A DNA stretch of 13,765 nt from Thermoplasmata archaeon (GCA_003561665.1 PWVY01000051.1:1-13765), one strand, 5' to 3'; positions 7,999 to 13,667 are shown, counted from the first letter of the stretch. The notes: generated by a model not told the origin, from the letters alone. Numbers and translations are program-made.

Positions 7999-8006
7999 CT
8001 TTTTGA
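7999..8006 (+). promoter_or_regulatory. TATA-like / T-rich element upstream of the membrane protein gene
   Basis: CTTTTTGA in GC-rich surroundings, centred about 26 bases before the GTG at 8029, the same arrangement as at 3993 and 11922. It lies 23 bases after the alaS stop, so the T-run could also serve in alaS transcript termination. Confidence 0.4.
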
Positions 8007-8028
8007 GGGGGCGGGGCTACGTGGACGT

Positions 8029-8499
8029 GTGGACCTCTCGGAGCCGTTGCGTTCGTACCATGCGGGTGAAGCTTCCTCAGCGAAGGAGCTTGTCGCCTTG
8101 CTGGAGGGTGAGGGGCTTGTACCGGAGCATGTATGGCGGCGGGGCGGGCCTCCTGTAGCAGTTGCGGGAGATTCGTTGTTCTTGGTGGATGATGGTGAGG
8201 CCTATCGTGTTCGTCGAGGAGAGGTGGAAGGAATCGGTCAGGTGCGTGCAAGCGATTATCGCATGATGCAAATCGGGACCTTGCTGTACTTGCTTGCCTT
8301 GCCTGTGGCGCTCCTGGGTGGTGGAGGCGCTATCTGGATCGGGTTGGGCTTCGTTATCTTGGGTGGGGTGTTGGTGACGAAGGGATTCTTGTCGAGAGCC
8401 TTGTTGATCCAGGTCGATGACGAGCGGATCCCACCCTTCGTGATCGATCATCGTAGGTGGAAGGATATCCGTGCGTTGATCGGTTCCTGGGCGGATTGA
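8029..8499 (+). CDS. Two-helix membrane protein, function unknown
   Basis: A 156-residue protein. Residues 1-78 are soluble and mixed charged, with SLFLVDDGEAYRVRRGEVEGI suggesting a small beta-rich domain. Two hydrophobic segments follow at about 82-99 (IGTLLYLLALPVALLGGG) and 101-119 (AIWIGLGFVILGGVLVTKG), forming a helical hairpin. The remaining 37 residues are soluble (VDDERIPPFVIDHRRW). Both ends would lie on the same side, probably the cytoplasm. I do not recognise a family. The GTG start is supported by a T-rich box 26 bases upstream and by the lack of a better start. The gene follows alaS by 52 bases and converges on the ribosomal-stalk operon. Confidence 0.75.
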   Translation: MDLSEPLRSYHAGEASSAKELVALLEGEGLVPEHVWRRGGPPVAVAGDSLFLVDDGEAYRVRRGEVEGIGQVRASDYRMMQIGTLLYLLALPVALLGGGGAIWIGLGFVILGGVLVTKGFLSRALLIQVDDERIPPFVIDHRRWKDIRALIGSWAD

Positions 8500-8579
8500 C
8501 CAGTCGGGGCGCGGTCCTATGATGTAGATTTTGGCAGCCCTACAGGCGCAGAGCTAAGGCATGGAGAAAGGGGGAAGGT

Positions 8580-8604
8580 GACCGCGAGGGAAACCCTCGC
8601 GGTC
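8580..8604 (-). terminator. Terminator-like hairpin after the L1-L10-P1 operon
   Basis: A perfect 11-bp stem: GACCGCGAGGG (8580-8590) pairs with 8594-8604 across a three-base loop. It lies 20 bases past the P1 stop codon. On the minus strand it is followed by a pyrimidine run (CCTTCCCCCTTTCTCC). Archaeal termination depends mainly on U-rich tracts, so the hairpin may instead protect the 3' end. It also faces the convergent 8029-8499 gene. Confidence 0.65.
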
Positions 8605-8624
8605 GGAACGGTCGGTTGGAGCGC

Positions 8625-8942
8625 TTAGAAGAGCGCGCCCAGGCCGGCGGCGGCCTCCTCTTCGGAGACCTCTTCCTCTTCTTCTTCCTCTTCTTCCTCT
8701 TCTTCTTCGGCCTCGGCCGCTTCGTCAGCGGCTGCAGGTGCAGCTGCGGGTGCGGCTGCCGCGGTGACGGCCGCGGACTCGATGGCTTCTTCAACGTCCA
8801 CGCCGTCGAGCGCGGATACGAGCGCTTTTACCCTTGCCTCGTCGGCGTCGACGCCGGCGGCTTCAAGGATGCTCGTAACACTGTCCTCATCGATGTCCTG
8901 GCCGGCTGCGTGCAGCAGCAGAGCGCTGTAGACGTACTCCAT
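8625..8942 (-). CDS. rpl12: 50S ribosomal protein P1 (archaeal L12)
   Basis: A 105-residue stalk protein. Residues 1-58 are the dimerisation domain that binds the L10 spine helices (MEYVYSALLLHAAGQDIDED). Residues 59-72 are an Ala/Pro hinge, residues 79-91 are 13 consecutive Glu, and the tail ends GLGALF, the hydrophobic factor-binding motif, without the final Gly seen in many archaea. It recruits translation factors such as aEF2 to the ribosome. The start is supported by GGAGG at 8952-8956, nine bases upstream. It is the last gene of the operon, 42 bases after L10. The long run of cttcttcctc on the + strand is simply the poly-Glu coding tract. Confidence 0.95.
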   Translation of the reverse strand: MEYVYSALLLHAAGQDIDEDSVTSILEAAGVDADEARVKALVSALDGVDVEEAIESAAVTAAAAPAAAPAAADEAAEAEEEEEEEEEEEEEVSEEEAAAGLGALF

Positions 8943-8951
8943 ATCAGGTTT

Positions 8952-8956
8952 CCTCC
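8952..8956 (-). promoter_or_regulatory. Shine-Dalgarno site of P1
   Basis: GGAGG on the minus strand, nine bases before the P1 ATG, a good match to the complement of the archaeal 16S 3' end. It fixes the start of this internal operon gene. Confidence 0.7.
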
Positions 8957-8984
8957 GGTCGGTTGATCGTGATCCGTGTTCGGG

Positions 8985-10046
8985 TCAAGAGTCAGCCTCC
9001 TCGTCTGTTTCGTCGTCGGCTGCCTCGTCACCGTTTTCGTCGTTTTCGTCCGTTGCCTCGGCTTCCTCGTCGTCAGCCTCGGCGCCGCCGTCTTCTTCGT
9101 CTTCGTCGGCCGTTTCGTCAGCGGCCTCGTCTTCATCTTCCTCGCTTGCTTCATCGGTGGGTTCAGGTTTGGATTCGTCTGGATCGAACCCAGCGTGATC
9201 GGCAAGGCTTGTGGCTTGACCGTGGGCGCGAGCGAGGAGGTCCTCGACAAGATCGGGTTCGAGGATGGATGCTTCCAGGCCCAGGCTCCGGGCTTGCGAG
9301 AAACCGCGTTGGAGGAGCATGGGCATGGTCTTCGTCGTCGGGTATCCTACTTCGACTGCGAGCGTTTGTGCTCGAGCGTGTGCATTGACGAGATCGTCAA
9401 TGAAGGCTTGCGGGTCCACATCGAGGACGTCTCGATCGAACACGGTGCCGTCCTCCCACACGGCCTTCATGTCCAATCCCACGATCATGGGATGGATCTC
9501 GAGCCGTGATAGGGCATCCGCGAGGTCGGTGCTGATGATCTCGCCTTCTTCAGCAACCTTGTGTTTCTTGCTGATGACAACAGCGCCGCCTTCGATCTTC
9601 GCCGGCAAGCCGGCTTTTTGCAGATCACCGACGACGGGGCCGGGCTTGAAGGGGGTCTCGCCTTTCTCGACCCAGATGTCCTTAGGGGCCGGGTCCCCGG
9701 GTCGGGCCGGGGCGGAGGCTTTGTTGTCTTCGACCGTGCGGAAGACTTTGAACGGGTTCGCGTCGCTGAGGATTAGCGCGGTTTGCCCGCTGATGTGATC
9801 TTCAAGATCCTCGAGGTTCGCTTTCTCGCCGTCGACTTGTTCAATCGCCCTGAGCAGTAGCGTGTTCTTGACGACACGAATCGTTGCGTCGTCTCGGACA
9901 GCTTGGCGGACCTCTTGGAATTGGCGGCTTGGTAGCTTGTCGATGCGGGCGATGCCGACGACGGGATGTTCGCGCAACAGTTCCGTGAGCTCCTCGACTA
10001 CTTGTTTCTTCCAAGGAGCAACGCGCGCCGTGTATTGAGCAGCCAT
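8985..10046 (-). CDS. rpl10: 50S ribosomal protein L10 (archaeal P0), with long acidic tail
   Basis: About 353 residues. L10/P0 anchors P1 dimers to 23S rRNA at the stalk base. The N-terminal domain has APWKKQVVEELTELL, GIARIDKLPSRQFQEVR and RVVKNTLLLRAI; the archaeal insert with KGETPFKPGPVVGDLQKAGLP and KIEGGAVVISK follows; then helices around YPTTKTMPMLLQRGFSQARSL that would bind P1. The last 65 or so residues are almost wholly Asp, Glu, Ala and Thr and end DEEADS; the usual GLGxLFG-type terminus is absent, and no such sequence appears in the DNA after the stop. The ATG at 10046 is chosen because GAGGTG ends seven bases upstream; a TTG at 10061 overlaps the L1 stop but is a poorer start. 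Confidence 0.95.
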   Translation of the reverse strand: MAAQYTARVAPWKKQVVEELTELLREHPVVGIARIDKLPSRQFQEVRQAVRDDATIRVVKNTLLLRAIEQVDGEKANLEDLEDHISGQTALILSDANPFKVFRTVEDNKASAPARPGDPAPKDIWVEKGETPFKPGPVVGDLQKAGLPAKIEGGAVVISKKHKVAEEGEIISTDLADALSRLEIHPMIVGLDMKAVWEDGTVFDRDVLDVDPQAFIDDLVNAHARAQTLAVEVGYPTTKTMPMLLQRGFSQARSLGLEASILEPDLVEDLLARAHGQATSLADHAGFDPDESKPEPTDEASEEDEDEAADETADEDEEDGGAEADDEEAEATDENDENGDEAADDETDEEADS

Positions 10047-10053
10047 GGGTTCA

Positions 10054-10059
10054 CACCTC
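10054..10059 (-). promoter_or_regulatory. Shine-Dalgarno site of L10, overlapping the L1 stop codon
   Basis: GAGGTG on the minus strand, seven bases before the L10 ATG at 10046. The L1 stop TGA (10058-10060) overlaps it, which suggests coupled translation of L1 and L10 and rules in favour of the ATG over the upstream TTG. Confidence 0.75.
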
Positions 10060-10711
10060 AAATTATCCGGCTGGGAGGACCCATCGTCGTTTTCACGTAG
10101 ACGGCGTCCAAGTTGTGTTCGTGCCGCTCTAGGTCCATCGTGATCCGTCGCAAGATGCGGCGGATGTTCGCGGTGAGTTCCTCGGGGGAGTGATTGACAG
10201 TTCCCGCTGGTAAGTGGAAGGTTCGGTCCTCTTTGGAGCGGGCGCGGACGGTCCGTCGGAGGCTGTCGATTGTCTCAGAGGGATCGTCCCCGGGGTTGAT
10301 GGGGTTGGGCATCTTACCTCGTGGCCCGAGCACGGTCCCAAGCTCACGTCCGATGGTGGGCATCAGGGGTGCTTCGGCGAGGAAGAAGTTCATCTCCTCT
10401 GCGAGTTGTTTGGCTTCATCAGGGTCATCGGAGAGGGCTTCGATCTCCTCTGGTTGGATGATGACGTCAGCGACGTCGCCGCTCATCGTAGCCATCTCTT
10501 CTGAACAGAACAACCCGACTTTCACGTCTTTCCCTCGCCCGTTCGGGAGAAGGATCTCCCGGTCTACGCGGTTCTCGGGGTTCGAGAGATCGAGATCGCG
10601 CAGATTGATAGCGAGGTCGACTGATTCTGCGAACTTGCGTTCCGGGGCCTGCTCAAGCGCTTGCTCGACGGCCGCTCGGATGTCTTCTCGTTCGACCAAG
10701 GGACTCACCAC
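10058..10711 (-). CDS. rpl1: 50S ribosomal protein L1
   Basis: A 217-residue L1 protein, a normal archaeal length. Marks include FAESVDLAINLRDLDLSNPENR (residues about 27-48), LPNGRGKDVKVGLF, the domain II stretch with MPTIGRELGTVLGPRGKMPNPI, and the C-terminal VYVKTTMGPPSRI. L1 forms the mobile L1 stalk at the E site and, in methanogens, represses its own mRNA. Two adjacent GTG codons (10711 and 10708) could start it; neither has a clear Shine-Dalgarno. It is the first gene of the operon; L11, which sits directly upstream in many archaea, is absent here. The leader of about 77 bases contains two competing hairpins. Confidence 0.95.
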   Translation of the reverse strand: MVSPLVEREDIRAAVEQALEQAPERKFAESVDLAINLRDLDLSNPENRVDREILLPNGRGKDVKVGLFCSEEMATMSGDVADVIIQPEEIEALSDDPDEAKQLAEEMNFFLAEAPLMPTIGRELGTVLGPRGKMPNPINPGDDPSETIDSLRRTVRARSKEDRTFHLPAGTVNHSPEELTANIRRILRRITMDLERHEHNLDAVYVKTTMGPPSRII

Positions 10712-10741
10712 ACTGCAGTTCGAACGGCCAATCCCAGGGCG

Positions 10742-10766
10742 GGATGCGGGGCATCCGGGTATGCCC
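10742..10766 (-). promoter_or_regulatory. Two mutually exclusive hairpins in the L1 mRNA leader
   Basis: Hairpin A pairs GGGCAT with ATGCCC (10761-10766 with 10749-10754, loop of 6). Hairpin B pairs GGATGC with GCATCC (10751-10756 with 10742-10747, loop of 3). They share bases 10751-10754, so only one can form at a time. Both lie between the predicted transcription start and the L1 start. A role in autogenous control by L1 is inference from archaeal precedent. Confidence 0.45.
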
Positions 10767-10807
10767 TCGGGGGTCGGCCTCCTGCAGCGCCGCGGCCATG
10801 AAAGGAG

Positions 10808-10820
10808 CCCTATTTAACCC
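10808..10820 (-). promoter_or_regulatory. TATA box of the L1-L10-P1 operon
   Basis: On the minus strand GGGTTAAATAGGG, with TTAAATA at 10811-10817, is the clearest TATA box in the window, preceded by a purine-rich stretch (GGGGAAG) where the BRE sits. The transcription start would be near 10788, giving a leader of about 77 bases. Confidence 0.75.
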
Positions 10821-10865
10821 TTCCCCGGAGCGCAGGGTGTAACGTTTGCACAGTGTATCGGTTAA

Positions 10866-10872
10866 GTTTAAG
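10866..10872 (+). promoter_or_regulatory. TATA-like box of the membrane regulator gene
   Basis: GTTTAAG centred at about 10869, diverging from the ribosomal TATA box some 55 bases away. It predicts a start site near 10895, a few bases before GAGG (10897-10900) that precedes the GTG codons at 10905 and 10908. Confidence 0.5.
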
Positions 10873-10904
10873 GCTCACCTCGCTGTCTGTGACACTGAGG
10901 CAAG

Positions 10905-11906
10905 GTGGTGGAACCCTTGAGAGAAACAACGACGGTCCTGGTCATTGTCTTCGCGCTCTCCTTGTTCGGGGCAGGGACCGCAGTGGCAGAAACGATCGAA
11001 TCGCATGACGAGACGATCAGCGCTAGCAGCGATGACGTCCTCTGTGAAGGACAAGATTGCGATGGACCCTCCGCTTCCGCCACGACGACCGTTAGCACCC
11101 CGGACATTCACCCAAGCGAACCGAACCTTGCCTGCATCGATGCCAAAGAGAACGAGGCCTCCTCCGAGGATTGCGATGTCCTCGAACCGGAGATTGGTTC
11201 ACTTTGGGTCAGCGTTCATGCAGGAGTGGATGGACTTGATTTGGACTACAACAGTGAGGAAGATGACCCTGTAGAGGAGTCCAATGCTGCGCCGGGATCG
11301 AACACCGAGGACGGCTTCCTTGAAAACTACGGTGCTGGCCTCCTGCTCGTCGGAGCGGTCGGTGCTTCCGGCATGGCTGCAAGCGTGGGCCTTCGCCGGT
11401 TCGTCACGCTTCTTCTAGCACCGCTTGCCTCGAGACTCCAACGATCGGAACTGTTGGAGAACGACAAGCGACGTGCAATCTACGAGAAGATTAGCGAGGA
11501 CCCCGGAATCAACCTCCGTGCCCTTGCGGATGAACTCGACCTCGCCTGGGGTACGTTACTTCATCACCTTCGCAAACTGGAGGACAACCACCTCGTAACG
11601 AGCCAACGGTACGGCAAATACCGTCGGTTCTTCCTCAACGGGTCCACGTACAACGAGGAAGAACAAGCAAGGTTGGCCGCCCTCTCGACGCCCTCAACCG
11701 CGAGGGTTGCCGAGTACATCCTCGATAACCCCGGAGCAAGCCAGAGCGAAATCGGGGATGCCATCGGCGTGACGGCTTCCACCATCCTCTTCCACGTGCG
11801 CCGCCTCAAGGATGTCGAGCTGGTCGAGGAAGAGCGGGATGGTCGCTACGTCCACTACTACCCCAAGATCAGCGATCACGAAGCTCAACAGATGGCCGCA
11901 GCGTGA
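10905..11906 (+). CDS. Membrane-anchored transcription regulator: signal/anchor, outer Cys domain, TM, two winged helices
   Basis: A 333-residue protein. Residues 10-28 are a hydrophobic signal or anchor segment ending AVAET. Residues 29-140 form an acidic, Ser/Thr-rich outer domain with four cysteines (47, 52, 77, 90), enough for two disulfides. Residues about 142-176 are hydrophobic (GLLLVGAVGASGMAASVGL, then FVTLLLAPLASRL). The cytoplasmic part holds two winged-helix DNA-binding domains: about 187-243 (LADELDLAWGTLLHHLRKLE) and about 264-322 (EIGDAIGVTASTILFHVRRL). Tandem winged-helix proteins with membrane segments occur in euryarchaea and are thought to act as one-component sensors; ligand and targets are unknown. 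Two adjacent GTG starts (10905, 10908) exist, with GAGG upstream. It is divergent from the L1 operon and 41 bases before the DtxR gene. Confidence 0.85.
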   Translation: MVEPLRETTTVLVIVFALSLFGAGTAVAETIESHDETISASSDDVLCEGQDCDGPSASATTTVSTPDIHPSEPNLACIDAKENEASSEDCDVLEPEIGSLWVSVHAGVDGLDLDYNSEEDDPVEESNAAPGSNTEDGFLENYGAGLLLVGAVGASGMAASVGLRRFVTLLLAPLASRLQRSELLENDKRRAIYEKISEDPGINLRALADELDLAWGTLLHHLRKLEDNHLVTSQRYGKYRRFFLNGSTYNEEEQARLAALSTPSTARVAEYILDNPGASQSEIGDAIGVTASTILFHVRRLKDVELVEEERDGRYVHYYPKISDHEAQQMAAA

Positions 11907-11918
11907 CCCTGACGAACG

Positions 11919-11930
11919 CTTTTTAGGTAG
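11919..11930 (+). promoter_or_regulatory. TATA-like box with overlapping DtxR-type half site
   Basis: CTTTTTA (11919-11925) is centred 26 bases before the GTG at 11948, so the mRNA would be leaderless. The overlapping TTAGGTAGG resembles one half of the DtxR operator (TTAGGTTAG, seven of nine). No inverted second half is visible, so autoregulation is only a suggestion. Confidence 0.5.
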
Positions 11931-11947
11931 GAGCGTGTCGATACACC

Positions 11948-12400
11948 GTGGCCCACGAGGACCCCAAGCTGTCCACGAATGTGGAGATGTACCTTGAAAC
12001 GATTTATGCCCTCACCGAAGAAGGGGGCTCCGCCAAGACAACAGAGATCGCATCCTCTTGGGAAGTCTCACCGGCTAGCGCGACCGAGATGGTGCAAAAG
12101 CTCGATAAGATGGGGCTCGTTGATTACAAGCCCTATCACGGGGCACGGTTGTCCGATGACGGTCTTGCCGCGGCTCGGGGCATCATCCGCAAGCATCGGT
12201 TGTTGGAGCGTTTCCTCCACGAGGTCGTAGGTCTCGAAGATGAAACCCGCATCCACGATGTAGCATGCGAGATGGAGCACACCCTTGCTCCAGAGGTCGA
12301 GGCTTGGATCGCGAAAGAACTAGGGTACCCGCGTGAAGGGTTGAACGGTAAACCGATCCCGCCCGCGGAGTACTATCCCAACGGTGAGGGGTCGGAATGA
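11948..12400 (+). CDS. DtxR/IdeR-family iron-dependent repressor (short form)
   Basis: A 150-residue metal-dependent regulator. Residues about 10-65 are the winged helix (EMYLETIYALTEEGG, SPASATEMVQKLDKMGLVDY). Residues about 70-125 are the metal-binding/dimerisation domain. Aligned to Corynebacterium DtxR the metal ligands are all present: M14 (M10), H83 (H79), E87 (E83), H103 (H98), C107 (C102), E110 (E105) and H111 (H106). Met and Cys at sites 10 and 102 favour Fe(II) over the Mn(II)-type ligand set of MntR. The C-terminal SH3-like domain of long DtxR proteins is missing, as in many archaeal members. The GTG start lies 26 bases from a TATA-like box. Its stop overlaps the next gene's start by four bases, so it regulates, or is regulated with, the two half-ferritins. 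Confidence 0.92.
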   Translation: MAHEDPKLSTNVEMYLETIYALTEEGGSAKTTEIASSWEVSPASATEMVQKLDKMGLVDYKPYHGARLSDDGLAAARGIIRKHRLLERFLHEVVGLEDETRIHDVACEMEHTLAPEVEAWIAKELGYPREGLNGKPIPPAEYYPNGEGSE

Positions 12401-12639
12401 CGTTGACGCGCGAGGAGTTCCTGGGCCAGCTCTTGCTTGGGCTGATTTACGAGGAGGAGGCGGTTCTTCGCGATTACCGTGAATGGATGGAACGCGTTGA
12501 GCATGAGGAGGTGCGCGAGTTCCTTTCCGAGATGGTGGACGAGGCCGCGCACCACAAGGGGGAGATCTTGGATATCATCGAAGCCCTTGAGGCTGAGGAC
12601 GATGTGCAAGAGGCGCTTGCAAGGGGGCTGGATTCGTGA
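12397..12639 (+). CDS. Two-helix ferritin-like protein A (half-ferritin)
   Basis: An 80-residue all-helical protein. Helix 1 is about residues 5-34 with E20 and Y27 in an E-x6-Y pattern; helix 2 is about residues 36-66 with E49 and H52 as ExxH (DEAAHHKGE). E20, E49 and H52 form one half of a ferritin-like diiron site, so a dimer of two-helix units is needed for a complete four-helix bundle. The 29-residue step from E20 to E49 is close to that of encapsulated ferritins (EncFtn). The ATG overlaps the DtxR stop (ATGA), and GGTGAGG at 12383-12389 is a good ribosome binding site. It probably oxidises, stores or handles iron; enzymatic rubrerythrin-like roles are also possible, but there is no rubredoxin domain. 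Confidence 0.82.
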   Translation: MTLTREEFLGQLLLGLIYEEEAVLRDYREWMERVEHEEVREFLSEMVDEAAHHKGEILDIIEALEAEDDVQEALARGLDS

Positions 12640-12860
12640 GCGGCACGGTCGAGGTTCTGGAGGAGATGCTCGCACGGGAAGTGGCTGCCGAGACGTTCTA
12701 CAAGGACCTGTGCGAACGCGTGAAGGGCACCGAGTTCGAGAGGTTCCTTCCAGAGCTCCAGGATATGGCTGAGGAGGAAGAGGAGCATGCCGAAGAGGTC
12801 CGCGAGCTTCTTGAGAAATACCGTGGGGCTGAGAGTGAGGATGCCGCGGCTTCGACCTGA
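12636..12860 (+). CDS. Two-helix ferritin-like protein B (half-ferritin)
   Basis: A 74-residue all-helical protein with the same plan as its upstream neighbour but clearly different sequence. Helix 1 (about 5-30) has E15 and Y22 (E-x6-Y) in LAREVAAETFYKDLCERV; helix 2 (about 33-62) has E48 and H51 (ExxH) in MAEEEEEHAEEV. The spacing E15 to E48 is 33, four longer than in protein A. The tail is short and acidic/Ala-rich, without a recognised encapsulin-targeting motif. The GTG start overlaps the preceding stop as GTGA, so the pair is translationally coupled. Each protein could form homodimers, or the two could pair with each other; I infer hetero-assembly only from the tight coupling. Confidence 0.82.
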   Translation: MSGTVEVLEEMLAREVAAETFYKDLCERVKGTEFERFLPELQDMAEEEEEHAEEVRELLEKYRGAESEDAAAST

Positions 12861-12870
12861 GACCGAAGAC

Positions 12871-12881
12871 CCTTTCCTTTT
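12871..12881 (+). promoter_or_regulatory. T-rich TATA-like element before the crotonase gene
   Basis: CCTTTCCTTTT, centred about 24 bases before the ATG at 12900, in GC-rich DNA and following the half-ferritin stop. It fits the leaderless pattern of other first genes here, but could also act as terminator for the operon upstream. Confidence 0.4.
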
Positions 12882-12899
12882 CACCGTATCCCGTGTTCG

Positions 12900-13667
12900 A
12901 TGTCTGTCCGCTACGCGCAAGATGGGTCTGTCGGCGTCGTGACGTTGGATCGTCCCCGTTCAGGGAACGCGTTCACGCCTGCCATGGCGGAGTCTTTGGG
13001 CGAGACCGTTGATTCTGCGATGAGGGAGGGTTCAACGGATGTGCTCGTCATCGAGGGTGAGGGGGGGAAGGCGTTTTGCGCTGGAGCGGATCTTGCGAGC
13101 TTCGCTGAAGCGATCAGGAAGGATCAGGCGAAGGAGGTGGTCGGGCGTGTGGCGGGAGCCATGAACGAGGTCATCCTGGCGATCGTGGAAGGAGGGAAAC
13201 CCGTCGTGGCGTGCGTGAACGGGGTGGCCGTGGGTGGGGGGTTCGGTTTGGCGTTGGCGTGTGATGTGCGCGTGATGGGGGAGGGGGCTCGTTTCGTTCC
13301 CGGGTTCTTGGGAGCGGGGGTGAGCCCGGATGCGGGTTCGACGTGGTTGTTGCCGCGCATGGTGGGTTGGGCGCGTGCGAGGGAGATTCTCCTTCTGGGG
13401 GAGGAGTTGGATGCGCGATCAGCCAGGGCCGTGGGATTGGCGACGCGAGTGGTGGGGGATGGGGTGGTTCGGGAGGAGGCCTTGGCGTTGGCCCGCGGAT
13501 TGGGGGGTCAACCGTCCGAGGCGGTTTCGTCGTTGAAGGCTCGGTTGTTGGAGCCGCAGGCGTCGTTGAGGGAGCAGTTGGAGGCTGAGCGTCGATCCAC
13601 GGTGGAGAGCGCGGGTTCGGAGGCGTTTCGGGAGCGGGTGTTGGGGTTCGTTGGGGATGAGTCCTAG
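12900..13667 (+). CDS. Enoyl-CoA hydratase/isomerase (crotonase) family, PaaG/enoyl-CoA isomerase-like
   Basis: A 255-residue crotonase. The oxyanion-hole blocks are FCAGADL (residues 59-65) and NGVAVGGGFGLALACD (107-122). The two glutamates that make a hydratase (rat E144 and E164) are both glycine here: G116 in GGGFG and G135 in FVPGF. Instead D144 in SPDAGSTWLLPR matches the catalytic Asp of PaaG-type isomerases (2-(1,2-epoxy-1,2-dihydrophenyl)acetyl-CoA isomerase) and some delta3,delta2-enoyl-CoA isomerases. So it is more likely an isomerase than a hydratase; the substrate is unknown. No other paa or beta-oxidation genes are in the window. The ATG at 12900 follows a T-rich element, without a Shine-Dalgarno. 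The gene is strongly G-rich, like the whole right end. Confidence 0.88.
   Translation: MSVRYAQDGSVGVVTLDRPRSGNAFTPAMAESLGETVDSAMREGSTDVLVIEGEGGKAFCAGADLASFAEAIRKDQAKEVVGRVAGAMNEVILAIVEGGKPVVACVNGVAVGGGFGLALACDVRVMGEGARFVPGFLGAGVSPDAGSTWLLPRMVGWARAREILLLGEELDARSARAVGLATRVVGDGVVREEALALARGLGGQPSEAVSSLKARLLEPQASLREQLEAERRSTVESAGSEAFRERVLGFVGDES

Noticed and set aside
8500..8579. Possible tRNA or small RNA between 8499 and the terminator
   Set aside because: No cloverleaf pairing or TTCGANNC-type arm could be found; it seems to be a plain convergent intergenic stretch.
8660..8712. Microsatellite-like cttcttcctc repeat
   Set aside because: It encodes the poly-Glu segment expected in archaeal P1, so it is a coding feature and not an independent repeat.
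8943..8985. Frameshift hiding a GLGxLFG end of L10
   Set aside because: The bases after the L10 stop were read in all three frames and contain no such motif, only the P1 ribosome binding site.
10700..10799. Upstream short ORF in the L1 leader (ATG at 10799 or 10754)
   Set aside because: It first looked as if it ended at the L1 start, but on recounting the frame it runs on out of frame through L1; the first ATG also lies upstream of the predicted transcription start.
10873..10904. Inverted repeat TGTC-tgt-GACA before the membrane regulator
   Set aside because: Only four base pairs with mismatched flanks; too short to distinguish from chance.
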